Source: Baffinella frigidus (lineage: Eukaryota; Cryptophyceae; Cryptomonadales; Baffinellaceae). From it: a DNA stretch of 64,000 bases. The notes below the pieces were generated by a model. That model was not told where the DNA came from, ran no database searches, and saw nothing but the letters and a program-made list of their open reading frames with translations. The stretch is from NCBI GenBank assembly GCA_026770585.1, contig MU646423.1, positions 280,773-344,772 of the forward strand. Direction: 5' to 3'. A program made the position numbers and the translations under genes. Positions 1-10,117 of this stretch are shown here, piece by piece. Positions within the stretch are counted from its first letter, which is position 1. Each line of letters begins with the position of its first letter.

Positions 1-560
1 TGTGGGGTTGAGGGTTTAGGGTTTAGGGTTTAGGGTTTAGGGTTTAGGGTTTGGGGTTTGGGGTTTAGGGTTTAGGGGTTAGGGTTTAGGGTTTGGGGTG
101 TGGGGTTTGGAGTGTACGCTTCAGGGTTTAGGGTGTAGGGTCTAGAATATAGAGTTTAGGGTTTAGGGTTTAGGATTTAGGTTTTGGGGTTTGGGTTTTG
201 GGGCTCAGGGTGCAGGGTTTAGGGTTTAGGGTACGATTGTGGGTTTGGGGTTTGGGGGTTTGGGGGTTGGGTTTTGGTTTTTGTTGTTTGGGATTTGACG
301 TTTAGGTTTGAGGGATTTGGGGTCAGTTTTGAGGGTTTAGGGTGTCGGGGTTTCGAATTTAGGGTGCAGGGTTCAGGGTTTAGCATTTAGCGGTTAGGGT
401 AGGGTTTATGTGTTAGGGTTTGAGGGTGGGGGGTTGAGGTTTGGGGTTCGGGGTTACTTGTTAGGGGTTGGTTTTTTTCAATTCAGGTCAGGTTAGAGTT
501 GAGGGTGTAAGGTTTTGGGTTTAGTGGTTAGGGTTTAGGTTCAGGGTTGAGGGTGTATTT
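1..560. repeat. Degenerate TTTAGGG array, probably intronic
   Basis: The plus strand reads as diverged TTTAGGG heptamers mixed with TTTGGGG, TTCAGGG and TTGAGGG. It could be taken for a chromosome end. However, the adjacent gene is on the minus strand, so its sense strand carries CCCTAAA here. That is the orientation seen in the introns of every gene reconstructed in this window. The array is therefore more likely the interior of an intron of the plastid-targeted gene ending at 721, whose later exons would lie left of the window. A true telomere would be more homogeneous. Confidence 0.7.
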
Positions 561-603
561 AACTGTTTCAACGTTTCAGAAGCCTGGGGACTTTGTGGTG
601 AGC

Positions 604-654
604 AGAAACCGGCTGACCAATCGAGCGACGAAACCGGCTGACCAATCGAGCGAG
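604..654. repeat. Short direct repeat
   Basis: A 24-bp unit (GAAACCGGCTGACCAATCGA plus four bases) occurs twice with a 27-bp period, inside the presumed first intron of the minus-strand plastid-protein gene. Confidence 0.8.
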
Positions 655-720
655 TAAAAGTGGAAGCCTGCAGCTGCAAAGCTCTGAAGGAGCCATGAAT
701 CGTAATGCTAGACACGGTAC

Positions 721-1080
721 CTCGTTCTGCGAAACCGCTCGCGACTTCATCCCCGTCTGAGAGTTCCATTTGCTGATCGCGCCCTCCTTCTTGAGCCCCT
801 CAAAAGCGGCCGCAATCGTGCCGGCATTCTCAGAAGAAAGCGCGGAAGCCACAGCCTTCTTCAGATCCCCAGCGAACACCGGTGCCGCAGCCGCGTCCTG
901 CATCGCGAGCGCAAGCGGGCGCCGGATACCAGTACGCAGTGCCATGGGTGCCGCACGGACGGAAGCGGCGTTGGAGGAGGAGAGGTGAGCGGCAACGGTC
1001 GACACGCCGGGCATGAGGAACGAGGACGCCGGGAGCGCCATCGCGGCGAGCGACGCGGCGAGGAGGACCCTTGCCATCAT
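721..1080 (-). CDS. Plastid-targeted protein, first exon (partial gene)
   Basis: The ATG is at 1080; exon 1 runs to 721 and is followed by a GTACCG donor (120 codons, phase 0). Residues 1-20 form a signal peptide (MMARVLLAASLAAMALPASS) followed by Phe. A Ser/Ala/Arg-rich, acid-poor stretch extends to about residue 55, as expected of a bipartite presequence for a secondary plastid. The mature part starts near AAAPVFAGDLKKAVASAL, a helical segment I cannot assign to a family. Beyond the donor the open frame runs into a direct repeat (604-627 and 631-654) and stops at 568, so I treat that as intron. The rest of the gene lies left of the window. A diverged copy of the promoter and presequence occurs at 17025-17400. 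It shares a 183-bp divergent promoter with the MYCBP gene. Confidence 0.6.
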
Positions 1081-1263
1081 CGCCTCCTTTATGTCTCCCG
1101 CCTCAGCGCGGGCCCGTCACGCAGAAAAAAAATGTTTTAGTCAACTGCTCCGTTGGTTTTTTCAAAGTGCGTTTGGGGTGGACGAGAGATCGGGGCAGGA
1201 AACGACAGGACTGGCCGGCAGCAAGACACGCGCAGAGGGATTTAGATAGCAAGTGTTGCAGCG
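1081..1263. promoter_or_regulatory. Bidirectional promoter between the plastid-protein gene and MYCBP
   Basis: Only 183 bp separate two divergent start codons. The part next to the plastid-protein start (rc of about 1088-1115, GACGGGCCCGCGCTGAGGCG then GGAGACAT) is conserved almost exactly at 17127-17155. So is a segment containing AACGCACTTTGAAAA and GTTGACT. Conservation between two diverged copies suggests these bases matter, though recent duplication would also explain it. The GGCGGGA core resembles an E2F-type site; that reading is inference. Confidence 0.5.
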
Positions 1264-2049
1264 ATGTCGGGAGAGTCGAAGAAGGAGGAGTTCCGGAAAT
1301 ACCTTGAGCGCTCCGGCGTGATTGACGCCCTGACAAAGGTGCTGCGCCCAGACCCCGCCCCCCCCTCAGTCACACACTCTTCCCCCCCGCCACCGGTCTA
1401 ATGAGCTGCCAGCTGCCACCCAGAGCGTCAGCTAGGCAGCTGCAGCGCCGGACGGGGAGACACGCCAGCGAACAGAGCCAACACCGACCAGCTTGAGAAG
1501 GGGGCTCAACGGATTTCTCGAACCAGGTTCTTGTCGCGCTGTACGAGGAGCCCGAAAAGCCCGCGAACGCTCTGGATTTCATCAAGCAGTACTTGGGCGC
1601 CCCGACCTCGGGTGATGTGGAGACGATGAAGGCGGAGAAGGACGAGATGCTGGCCAAGACAAAGGAGCTGGAAAAAGCGCTGGCGGTGCGGCCCTCCTCC
1701 AGCCACCAGACCTCAGAGAGGGGGGAGCACACAGGCCTTTCAATCACCTTGAGGTGTACTGGAGTTCCACGGAATCCGGCGACCTGTGGTACACATCAAG
1801 GGTCCCAACCAAAGCGGATTTGATCCCACTCAAAGGCTGTGTTTCATGCCCTGGCAACCACTGAACCCGCACTTGTTGTCTCGGTTCCCTTCTGTCCCCC
1901 TCTTCGGTGTCGCGATGTACTGCAGGGAGATTCCGACAGAGTGGGTATGGCGGGCAGGGCATAGTATTGACGATGGTGGGCGATTGCAGGAGGTGCAAGG
2001 GGAGCTTGATCAGCTCAAGAACGGGGGGGGCGCGGCTGATGGCGAGTGA
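1264..2049 (+). CDS. MYCBP: c-Myc-binding protein homologue (MYCBP/AMY-1), 3 exons
   Basis: Exons are 1264-1338, 1527-1685 and 1990-2049. All junctions are GT-AG and phase 0, giving 97 residues plus stop (the human protein has 103). Exon 1 ends ...YLERSGVIDALTK. Exon 2 starts VLVALYEEPEKPANALDFIK, the signature block of MYCBP, and continues into a helical segment rich in Glu and Lys (AEKDEMLAKTKELEKALA). Exon 3 ends in a Gly/Ala-rich tail and TGA. Animal MYCBP binds Myc and is also a component of cilia and sperm flagella (AKAP and radial-spoke partners). In an alga with no obvious Myc, a flagellar or AKAP role is more likely; that is inference. The gene is complete and the match is clear over the whole length. 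Confidence 0.93.
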
Positions 2050-2220
2050 CCGCATCCGTGCACAGTGAGCGAGAGGCGTGGCGAGGGCGAGAGTGTTAAC
2101 AAAGGCAGAGCAACAAGGGGAGGGTGCGCTGGGGCACCACGGGGGGGGCGGGGGAAGAGACCCAGGGTTTCATGTGGTTGTGTTCCGAATGAAGGCTCAA
2201 CTCACAGAGACTCTCCAGGG

Positions 2221-2310
2221 TACAGGGATACCTCGCTCATGAGAAAGAGCCCCCCCCCAGGACCTTACAGTATACATATCCCTAGTGCCCTATGGTGGTC
2301 CTAGGGGGGG
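2221..2310. mobile_element. TA-hairpin element (CAGGGGTACC family), right arm lost
   Basis: Left terminus TACAGGGATACCTCGCTCAT, poly-C, then the family core through GGTGGTCCTAGGGGGGG. The right inverted arm is missing. Confidence 0.75.
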
Positions 2311-2688
2311 ACGCTGTAACGCGGAAAGGGGTGGCTCTGCGTCGATGATATGTTGGGTGTAGTGACTGTTCGGTGGGGCAGCATGGCCGCACAGATTCGG
2401 GGACACGGTTGGGAGACTTTCTGGTACAGGTAAAACAGGCACTCATCAGGTTACTCTCGATTAAGAATTGCGGTCTTTCATTAAATCTAAGGACCGCGCT
2501 CAACACGGTCGGTATGCGGTCCGTATTTAGACCAACGGCCAATCTCACTTGCGCGGCCTTCACAGCGGCCTTCCCATGGAAGGGCCCGCTCTCTGCCGCG
2601 CTCTCATCTTCGCCACGCTCTGCCTTTGACGACAGCTCCCCACTCTCTGGGAACGCAAACTTAAAAAGAGGCGGAGGACCACATCGTC

Positions 2689-2813
2689 ACAGGGGTACTT
2701 GGCTCATAAGAAACCGCCCACCCCCCTGGGGACCACCATATGGCCCTAACTAGGAATAGTCCTACTGTAGGGTTCTAGGGAGGGCGGCATCTGATGAGCG
2801 AGGAACCCCTGTA
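2689..2813. mobile_element. TA-hairpin element, complete
   Basis: Both inverted arms are present: left CAGGGGTACTTGGCTCATAA, right GATGAGCGAGGAACCCCTG followed by TA. The core reads GGACCACCATATGGCCCTAA ... CCTACTGTAGGGTTCTAGGG. About 120 bp, non-coding. Confidence 0.85.
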
Positions 2814-3149
2814 GCTTCGCCCTCTTCATCAGATTCGGGTTTATCAAGCTGCACGGATCCATCTTCAGGTTTAGGTTGAGGGTTGAGAGCTAAGGATTTA
2901 TGGAGGGTTGAGGGGTGGGGGGTGTGGCTTGAGGCTTGAGACAGAGCGTTGATGGTTCAGGGTTGTTTGAGAGTGACGGATGTTTTTCAGGCTGCAAAAC
3001 TCGGGGTTTTGCGGGCGAAAACCAGAGCAGTTTCATTCTTCGGGGGTGGGGCAGTAGGCGATGTTGGTTCAAAACAAAAATCGCGTTCGATCGCAGTCGG
3101 TCGCGGTCCTTACAAAAACAAAATCAGCGGAATTTGTTCGATGTAGGGT

Positions 3150-3277
3150 CCTTGCAACTCTAAACCCTAAACCCTAAACCCTAAACCCTAAACCCTAAAC
3201 CCTAAACTATAACCCTCAACTATAAACCCTCAACCCCCAACCTTAAACCCTAAACCCTTAACCCGTTAGTGGAAACC

Positions 3278-3316
<39 letters not shown>

Positions 3317-3668
3317 ACCCCAAGCCTGAATCTTCAAACCTATACCCCAGACCCTAAACCCAGAACCCTCAACCCTAAACCCTAAACCCAAACCCCTAAA
3401 CACTAAACACTGAACACTAAACACTAAACTTTAAACGCTCACCCTCAAAATCTAAACCATGAACCATAAACACCAAATCCTAAACCCTCAACCGTAAATC
3501 CTAATTCCTAAACTCCGAACACAAAACAAAAAAACATTATCACTGAAATCTAGACCCTAAATCCTCAACACTAAACACTAAACCCTGTTCAATGTTCCCT
3601 GAAACCTAATTCCTGAATCTTAAACCCCAGAAACTGAACTCTGAACCCTCAACCCCAAACCCTCAACC

Positions 3669-3735
<67 letters not shown>

Positions 3736-4099
3736 ACCCCAAGCCATGATCCCTGAACCCTGACCCCCAAAACCTAAAATCTAAACCCAAACCCCTAAAC
3801 CCTGAACCCTGAACCTGAAACCCGAAACCCTGAACCCTTAACACTGAACCCTGAACACTGAACACTAAACACTTAACCCTAACCCCCGAGCTCTCAACCA
3901 TAAACCATAAACCCTCAACCGTAAACCCTCAACCGTAAATCCTAATTCCTAAACTCCGAAGACTCAATAAACCATTATCCCTGCAATCTAGACCCTAAAT
4001 CCTCAACACTAAACCCTAAACCCTGTTCCTTATTTCCTCAACCCCAACTCTTGAATCCTAAACCCTAAAAACTGAACCCTAAACCCTTAACCCCAAATC

Positions 4100-4152
<53 letters not shown>

Positions 4153-5240
4153 ACCCCAAGCCATGATCCCTGAACCCTAACCCACCAATCCCAAAATTTA
4201 AACCCTGAACTCTAAACCCTAAATCCTAAACCCTCACCACAAACCCAGAAACCCTGAACCCTTAACACTAAACCCTGAACACTGAACACTAAACGAACCC
4301 CCGAACTCTAATCCATAAACCATAATCCCCAAAACCAAAAACCTCAACCGTAAATCCTAATTCCTAAACTCCGAACACTGAACAATGAACCATTATCCCT
4401 GAAATCTAGCCGCTCAATCCTCAACACTAAACACTAAACCCTGTTCAATGTTCCCTGAAACCTAATTCCTGAATCCTAAACCCTAAAAACTGAACCCTAA
4501 ACCCTCAACCCCAAACCCTCAACCCTCAACCCTTAACTCTCAACCCTCGACCCTCAACCCCAGAAGCCCTGAACCCTGAACCCTGACCACCATAACTTAA
4601 AATCTGAACCCTAAACCCAAAACCCTAAATCCCAAACCTAAAGCCCGAAACCCTGAACCCTTAACACTAAACCCTGAACACTAAACCCTAAACACTCAAC
4701 CTTATCCTCTAAACACTGAACCCCAATCCCTAAACCCTGAACACCAAACCTTAAATCTTCATCCTGAAACCGCAAACACTCAACACTCAACAATAAACAA
4801 TAATTCCTCAAATCTAAACCCTCGATCCTAAACCTTCAACCCTAAACCCTAAACCCTAAACACTCAACCCCAGACTGTAAACACTAAACCCTAAACCCTA
4901 AACCCTAAACATGTAAACCCTCAACCCTAAACACTCAACACAAAACCCTGAACTCAAAACCCTAATCCCTCAACCCTGAACACTAAACCCTCAACACTTA
5001 TCCCCAACCACTTGAGAAACCCTGCACTTTAAACACTAAACCCCAAACCCCAAACCCTAAACCGTGAATCCTTAACTCTAAACCCCACACACTAAAGAAT
5101 AAAGAATAAACAATAATCCCTCAAATCTAAACCCTCAATCCTAAATCCTCCACCTTCAACCCTATTCTCTAAACCCTGAACCCTGAATCCTAAACCCTAA
5201 ACCCTGAACCCTACACTCTAAACATTATACACAAAACCCT
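3150..5240. repeat. 2.1-kb degenerate CCCTAAA/CCCTCAA array
   Basis: Diverged heptamers with a higher-order layer: a block running ACCCTCAACC..., CCAAGCCATGATCCCTGAAC, ...AACTCCGAACACT recurs about every 430-470 bp (near 3300-3530, 3690-3960, 4080-4380, 4500-4790). So the array grew by amplification of a several-hundred-bp unit as well as by single heptamers. No exon-like island is visible inside it. Confidence 0.85.
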
Positions 5241-5960
5241 AGGAGCCAACAGCGCGACCGCAAGAAAGCGCCGATTGTTCTGGACAAAGGCCGAGGTGCG
5301 CTCTCTGCCTCGACTATGGATTACTATGGAACTGTATGGATTACCATGGATTAGTATGGATTACTACGGATAGATCACTATCACCACAGATAAATTACTA
5401 TTCATAGAAAAGGAGGCGGGGCGCGGCAGTGTGGAGCCAACTGCGTCAGGAGACGCCGCCAGTTGAGGCAGAGGCCGAGGTGCACTTTCTGCCCAAACGT
5501 GCCTTACCACACGATGGACTACAAGGGTTTTGGACCTTCGGATATCCGCGGGTAACGTGAACAAATTTGCAATAGGAAAGCAGGCGTTCCTGCATTTTCT
5601 CCCCGTCACGTCATCACGAGAGAATTATCGACCTCCCCGTGTTTGCTTGACAGCAATCTTTTTCCTGTTTAAGTGCCGTAGAGAATCTGAACCTGGCAAG
5701 GCCATTGATTGCGTGCGCGGTTCCAGGTCTCATGAGACCTGGAACCCTGCGGAAGGCAACCCTTAGGGGCATAGGGGGGTTCACGGGTGCACAGAGATTC
5801 TCTCGGGGGCATGTGCCGCAGCTTCCGAGGGAATGGTGGCTTAGGGTTTACGATTTTAGGTTTTAATCCGAACCCTGAGCCTGAACCCTAAACATGCATG
5901 CGGGCGGCCTGGGTGGCCGAGCGATCCGATGCAAAGGTGGTCCAGGGTGCAGGATTGAAG
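5240..5960. other. Unique spacer with a perfect 24-bp palindrome and a CACACGGTGG-type fragment
   Basis: 5270-5400 contains four degenerate copies of GGATTACTATGGA. 5500-5580 (TTACCACACGATGGACTACA through GTAACGTGAACAAATTTGCA) matches the element family seen complete at 39121-39260. 5721-5744 is a perfect palindrome, TTCCAGGTCTCA / TGAGACCTGGAA. No coding signal. Confidence 0.6.
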
Positions 5961-5969
5961 GGTGTGACC

Positions 5970-6150
5970 CAACCCCTGAACCCTGAACCCTGAACCCTGA
6001 ACCCTGAACCCTGAACCCTGAACCCTGAACCCTGAACCCTGAACCCTGAACCCTGAATCCTGAACCCTGAACCCTGCACCCTGAACCCTGCACCCTGAAC
6101 CCTGATCAATGATCACTGAACCCTGAACCCTGAACCCTGAGCAGGCGGGA
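5970..6150. repeat. CCCTGAA heptamer array
   Basis: Near-perfect CCCTGAA repeats from about 5970 to 6065, then imperfect to 6150. Translated on the minus strand they give RVQGSGF repeats, an artefact of a 7-bp period and not a protein. Confidence 0.95.
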
Positions 6151-6189
6151 GGAGCGTGCCGCGCGAGAAGCACGTGAGGCGGAGGTGAA

Positions 6190-7440
6190 CCCTCAACCTT
6201 TACCCTTATTCCTCAACCGTCAACCCTCTGTAGTTCTCCAGGGGAGAACTACAGGTTAGAGGGGAGACATGCGGGCGGAGCTCGCGTGTCGTCTGTGTGA
6301 TTCACTGATGAGGAACAGGATTCCTCGCACGGGGGAAGAGATGTCCCCAGATTCCTCCGGGTTCCTCCTGGAGGAACGGAAGGAACCGTGTTCTATAATA
6401 CTTATAAGACGTGACTTGTGTAAAGTCACTCCAGGATCCTACATGGGGTAATATCCCCAGACTCCCCCTCACGAGGCTATGGGGGGTGAGTGGATGATCC
6501 TATTGGGGTAGTAGCCCCAGACTCCCCCTCACGAGGCTGCGAGGGTGAGTGGATTGTCCTATTTGCAGAAACTACGCGTGTAGCAGATGCGAGGGACGTG
6601 CGCGGACGGCGGCGTGATGCGCGAGTTGTAGTTGGAACTTGTTGACTTGTCGGACGTACCCTTAGACTAACTTAGCTTAAGCTGCCTAATTGTCGGGTCT
6701 TGAGGATGCGCTTCTTTCTTGGACTTGACCGTGGAGATGGTTGTTGAAGCGGTGGTTCTTGAAGCGCTGACGCCGCGTTTGAGCGTCAGCGCTGAGTGCC
6801 GGGGTCGAGGAGAGCCGCCGGCACGTACGAAGAGGGCGAGGACGTTTGATGGTCGCACGAACATGATGGAGTCGTTCGGAGACGCTGGAGTCGCTCGCCC
6901 ACGGAGTAGAGCGCCGGCGTGATGATGCGCGCCAGCGCGAAGGAGTGCTGAGGACCTTGAGCACGAGCGCTGAAGCGGTGCAGCTGTCAGCGTCAGGTGG
7001 GAGGGAGCGCTGGTTTCCCGAACCGGTGAGGCTCTCCCCCCCTTGTGACCCCCCTGCGCAAATGGAGTGCTTAACTGCCGAGCGAGGGGTGCAGGGGTCC
7101 GTTGTGGCACGAGCCGGGGCGGTGTCGTTGCCGCCGGCCTTGAGTGGGCGCGCCGTCGTCGAGGGGACGCGCCGCGGTGACGGGCTTATTGGCAGGGCGC
7201 GCTGATCGCCGTCGAAAGGGAGGGAAGAAAGGTGGCATTCTCCCCCCCCCCGGTTGCGCTGGTGGAGTCAGCGGGTGGAACTCCGGACGCGAGGCTTGCC
7301 TCGTCTCAGCGCAGCCTGAGAGCCGGGGCGGTGCCGCCGCCGGCATGGAGGAGTTGAGGAGATCTCCCCCTGGATGGACGTTCTTGGGCGATGAGGAGCC
7401 ATGTTGGTGCCTTGTTGGCGCAGCGGGCGTCGGCGTCCTC
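6190..7440. other. GC-rich spacer with a 60-bp tandem duplication
   Basis: 6445-6504 and 6505-6564 are two copies of a 60-bp unit starting GGGGTAATATCCCCAGACTC. It is preceded by GTGTAAAGTCACTCC, so it contains the arms of the CTGGGGATACTACCCCG hairpin family seen at 57109. 6670-7440 is GC-rich with overlapping open frames on both strands. None shows a recognisable domain and I do not call a gene. Confidence 0.5.
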
Positions 7441-7611
7441 CGCCTCGTACCCTGAACCCTGAACCGTCAACCCTCAACCCTGAACACCAAACCCTAAACC
7501 CCAACCCTAAACCCCAACTTTGAACCCGCGAGACAAAACCCCAAACCCTGAACCCTAAACCAGGAGACAAAGGAGCATGGCGTACGCGACGGGGGGCGTG
7601 AGGATGAGCGC

Positions 7612-7706
7612 TACAGGGGTACCTCGCTCACAAGAAACCAACCCACCCTAGGACCTTAGGTGGTCCTAGGGGAGTGGGCGTTTCTCATGAGCGAGTTACC
7701 CCTGTA
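7612..7706. mobile_element. TA-hairpin element, short form
   Basis: TA-CAGGGGTACCTCGCTCACAA ... CATGAGCGAGTTACCCCTG-TA. The usual core is shortened to GGACCTTAGGTGGTCC, giving 95 bp. This suggests deletion of the loop while the arms stay intact. Confidence 0.88.
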
Positions 7707-7805
7707 CTAGACATCTCTGAAGTAGCCAAAAACGCGACCAAACCTCAAGTGGAAGACGAGAGAAAATTCTGCTAACGTGCTGCCGAGCGGCGTGTGTGTG
7801 AGTGC

Positions 7806-7914
7806 GTCATATCCCTTACGTGGCCAGTAGGTGCATACGCCCTACGGTAGGGCCCTAGGACCTGCCTAGGGAGAGTTAGGGTGAATATTCTCCCTATGGG
7901 CACTTGAGGGAGAT
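7806..7914. mobile_element. Inverted-repeat element, GTAGGGCCCTAGGACCTGCC family
   Basis: Arms: ATCCCTTACGTGGCCAGTAG at the left and TGGGCACTTGAGGGAGAT at the right. The centre is CTACGGTAGGGCCCTAGGAC and AGGGTGAATATTCTCCCT is palindromic. Related copies: 61253-61365 (best preserved), 26972-27045 (reverse) and a core at 25938-25975. Confidence 0.7.
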
Positions 7915-8200
7915 GTACATGTATCCATCCACCCAGGAGGTGTGGTAGGTCTGGGCGTTGGCACACTTCTACTGCATCCATGTAGACTGCTGATGCGCGG
8001 CGCGTGTGTCAAGTGTGTCACATGTACTCATCAGATTTCGTGTGTGTGCTTCCACTGTCGAGCTTGAGCAGCCTTGAAAGGTAATGGTATTGGAGCCATT
8101 GCCACTACATCTACCTCGAGTACTGCGCGAAAGACACTCTACAGGGGGATCCCGCGTACAAGAATTTCACTCCTAGCACCCTAGGAATATGCCTGCCACA

Positions 8201-8319
8201 CAGGGGTACCTCGCTCACAAGAAAGTGCCTCCTCCCAGGACCCTACAATAGGCCCGTGTCCAAGGCCCTATTTTGGCCCTAGTGGGGTGGCAGGTTCTTA
8301 TGAGCGTGGTAGCCCTGTA
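8201..8319. mobile_element. TA-hairpin element, complete
   Basis: CAGGGGTACCTCGCTCACAA ... TTATGAGCGTGGTAGCCCTG-TA. Somewhat diverged core (ACCCTACAATAGGCCCGTGT). Confidence 0.85.
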
Positions 8320-8362
8320 CGCCCCCCGGGGGGGGCGGGTTCTTGAATTCGAGACTACCCTT

Positions 8363-8483
8363 TACAGGGGTACCTCGCTCATAAGCAAGCGCCCCTCCCC
8401 CAAGACCACCGTACAACGCTAGGCATAGGCCTACTGTAGGGTCCTGGGGGGGTGCGCTTTCCTATGAGCGAGAAACCCCTGTA
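8363..8483. mobile_element. TA-hairpin element, complete
   Basis: TA-CAGGGGTACCTCGCTCATAA ... CTATGAGCGAGAAACCCCTG-TA. The core contains GGCATAGGCCTACTGTAGGG. It lies 43 bp from the copy at 8201. Confidence 0.88.
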
Positions 8484-8569
8484 GTGAATGCGCGATGCGT
8501 GTTGGCTCAGGACCATGCTCCTGGCTGCTGCGACCGGTTCGAAGCGCGCCATCACCCGCCTTGCCCACC

Positions 8570-8660
8570 CTGCCGCGCACGCTCTCTCTCTCTCGCTCTC
8601 TCACTCCTCTCTCTCTCTCTCTCTCACTCCTCTCTCTCGCTCCTCTCGCGCTGGTGCCAA
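8570..8660. repeat. CT-rich microsatellite
   Basis: Interrupted (CT)n and CTCTCACTC runs. The SLSLSL frames over it are artefacts. Confidence 0.95.
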
Positions 8661-8736
8661 CCTGCGGCGCACGCCCGGCCGCCCGCCGTCCGCCTGCCGT
8701 CCTGTTTCAGGGAGCATCATTTAATTTCATGAATTT

Positions 8737-8850
8737 GGGCGACGCAATTGACTTTACATGAGGCTCATACTCGTAAAAGTAAAGCGATTATGCAGTAAAT
8801 TTCGTTGCCCAAATCAATAAATTTCGTTGCCCCAATTAATTGCCCAACTT
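8737..8850. mobile_element. Inverted-repeat element ending GCAGTAAATTTCGTTGCCC
   Basis: The right arm GCAGTAAATTTCGTTGCCC recurs at 60181-60258 (GTGCAGTAAATTTCGTTGCG) and 33548-33625 (GTAGTAAATTTCATTGCC). In those copies a mirrored arm lies 70-80 bp away, so I read this as a further short hairpin family. Here the left arm (GGGCGACGCAATTGACTTTA) is weaker. Confidence 0.5.
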
Positions 8851-9035
8851 AATTCAACGTGCCACAGTGCTACTCGCGGCAAAGCCCTCTTGGGAATACA
8901 CGAGGGTTGGAGCACCTTGTGGCACCATGGTTTCGGGTTTCGGGTTTCGGGTTTCGGGTCTCGTGTTTAGGGTTTAGGGTCTAGGGTCGAAGGCGGGTCT
9001 AGGGTTTAGGGTTGAGGGGTTGCCTGGTCCAGCGG

Positions 9036-10073
9036 CTACTTGGCCTGAGGGATCCACTTCACCTGAGGGTCCCGCCACTCGTCACCGATGTGGACACCGC
9101 AGAGAAAAAGAAAAAAGAACGCCGAGGGGAGAGCGAGCGAGAGCGAGAGCGAGAGCGAGAGCGAGAGAGATGGAGAAAGAGAGAGAAAGAGGGAAAAAGC
9201 ACGCCGTCCCTGACAGCTCGTGGAAGCCCGCGGGGGGGGGTACATGGGGTCCATGTTGGTATCAACAAACGTCTCACGTTCGAGTCTCGCAGACTGGCTT
9301 GTCACTTGGCAGCCACCGTTACCTATCTCTCCCGGATTTCCGGGAGAGATTGGGCACGTTACTCCCGAAGGCACCGGTGGCTGTAAGGTTGAGATTGAAT
9401 GGTAATCAGTACCTGGCGCATCGTTCCTAGCTGGGGGGCGCGGCTCCTTATGCGCGAGGTACCCCTGTGGACCCTAAACCCTAAACCCTGAACCCCAAAG
9501 CGAGGTGTCCCTGTACCTTGCGCATTCCGTGGCGGAGGAGGGATTTGGCTGTGTGTGAGAGAGAGAGAGAGACACATAGAGACATCGAGAGAGAGCGAGT
9601 GTGTATGTGTGTTTGTGTGTGTGAGAGAGAGAGAGAAAAGAGAGACAAAAACAGAGACACTGAAAGAGAGAGAGAGCGAGAGAGTATGTGTGAGATAAAG
9701 AGAGAGAGAGACAAAAACAAAGACAACGAAAGAGCGAGAGAGAGCGAGAGAGTATGTGAGAGAGACAGCCAGACAGACAGAGACAGAGACAGAGACAGAG
9801 ACAGAGCCAGCGAGAGCGAGAGAGAGAGAGCGAGAGAGCGAGAGAGATGGTGTGTGTGTGTCAGAGAGAGAGCAGTGTTGGGCAGTACCTTGCGCATTCC
9901 GTGGCGGAGGAGAGCCTTGGCGTCTTCAACGCACGCCGTCCCGGGCAGCTCGTGGAAGCCCACGTACTGCGAGAGAGAGAGAGAGAGAGGGCGAGAGAGT
10001 GTTGGAGAGAGAGAGAAAGAGTTAGATAGAGTTGGAGAGAGAGAGAGTGAGTTGGGTGGGGGGAGAGAGAGAA

Positions 10074-10117
<44 letters not shown>

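Larger units (their letters stand above)
2050..3150. other. Intergenic stretch, no gene recognised
   Basis: It holds two members of the CAGGGGTACC hairpin family (2221-2310 and 2689-2813) and, between them, unique sequence without a coding signal I trust. The open frame at 2373-2753 runs into the second hairpin element. From about 2870 the sequence merges into TTGAGGG-like and then CCCTAAA-like heptamers. Confidence 0.6.

Noticed and set aside
1-560. A chromosome telomere at the left edge
   Set aside because: Heptamers are too diverged, the same material fills introns across the window, and orientation matches an intron of the flanking minus-strand gene.
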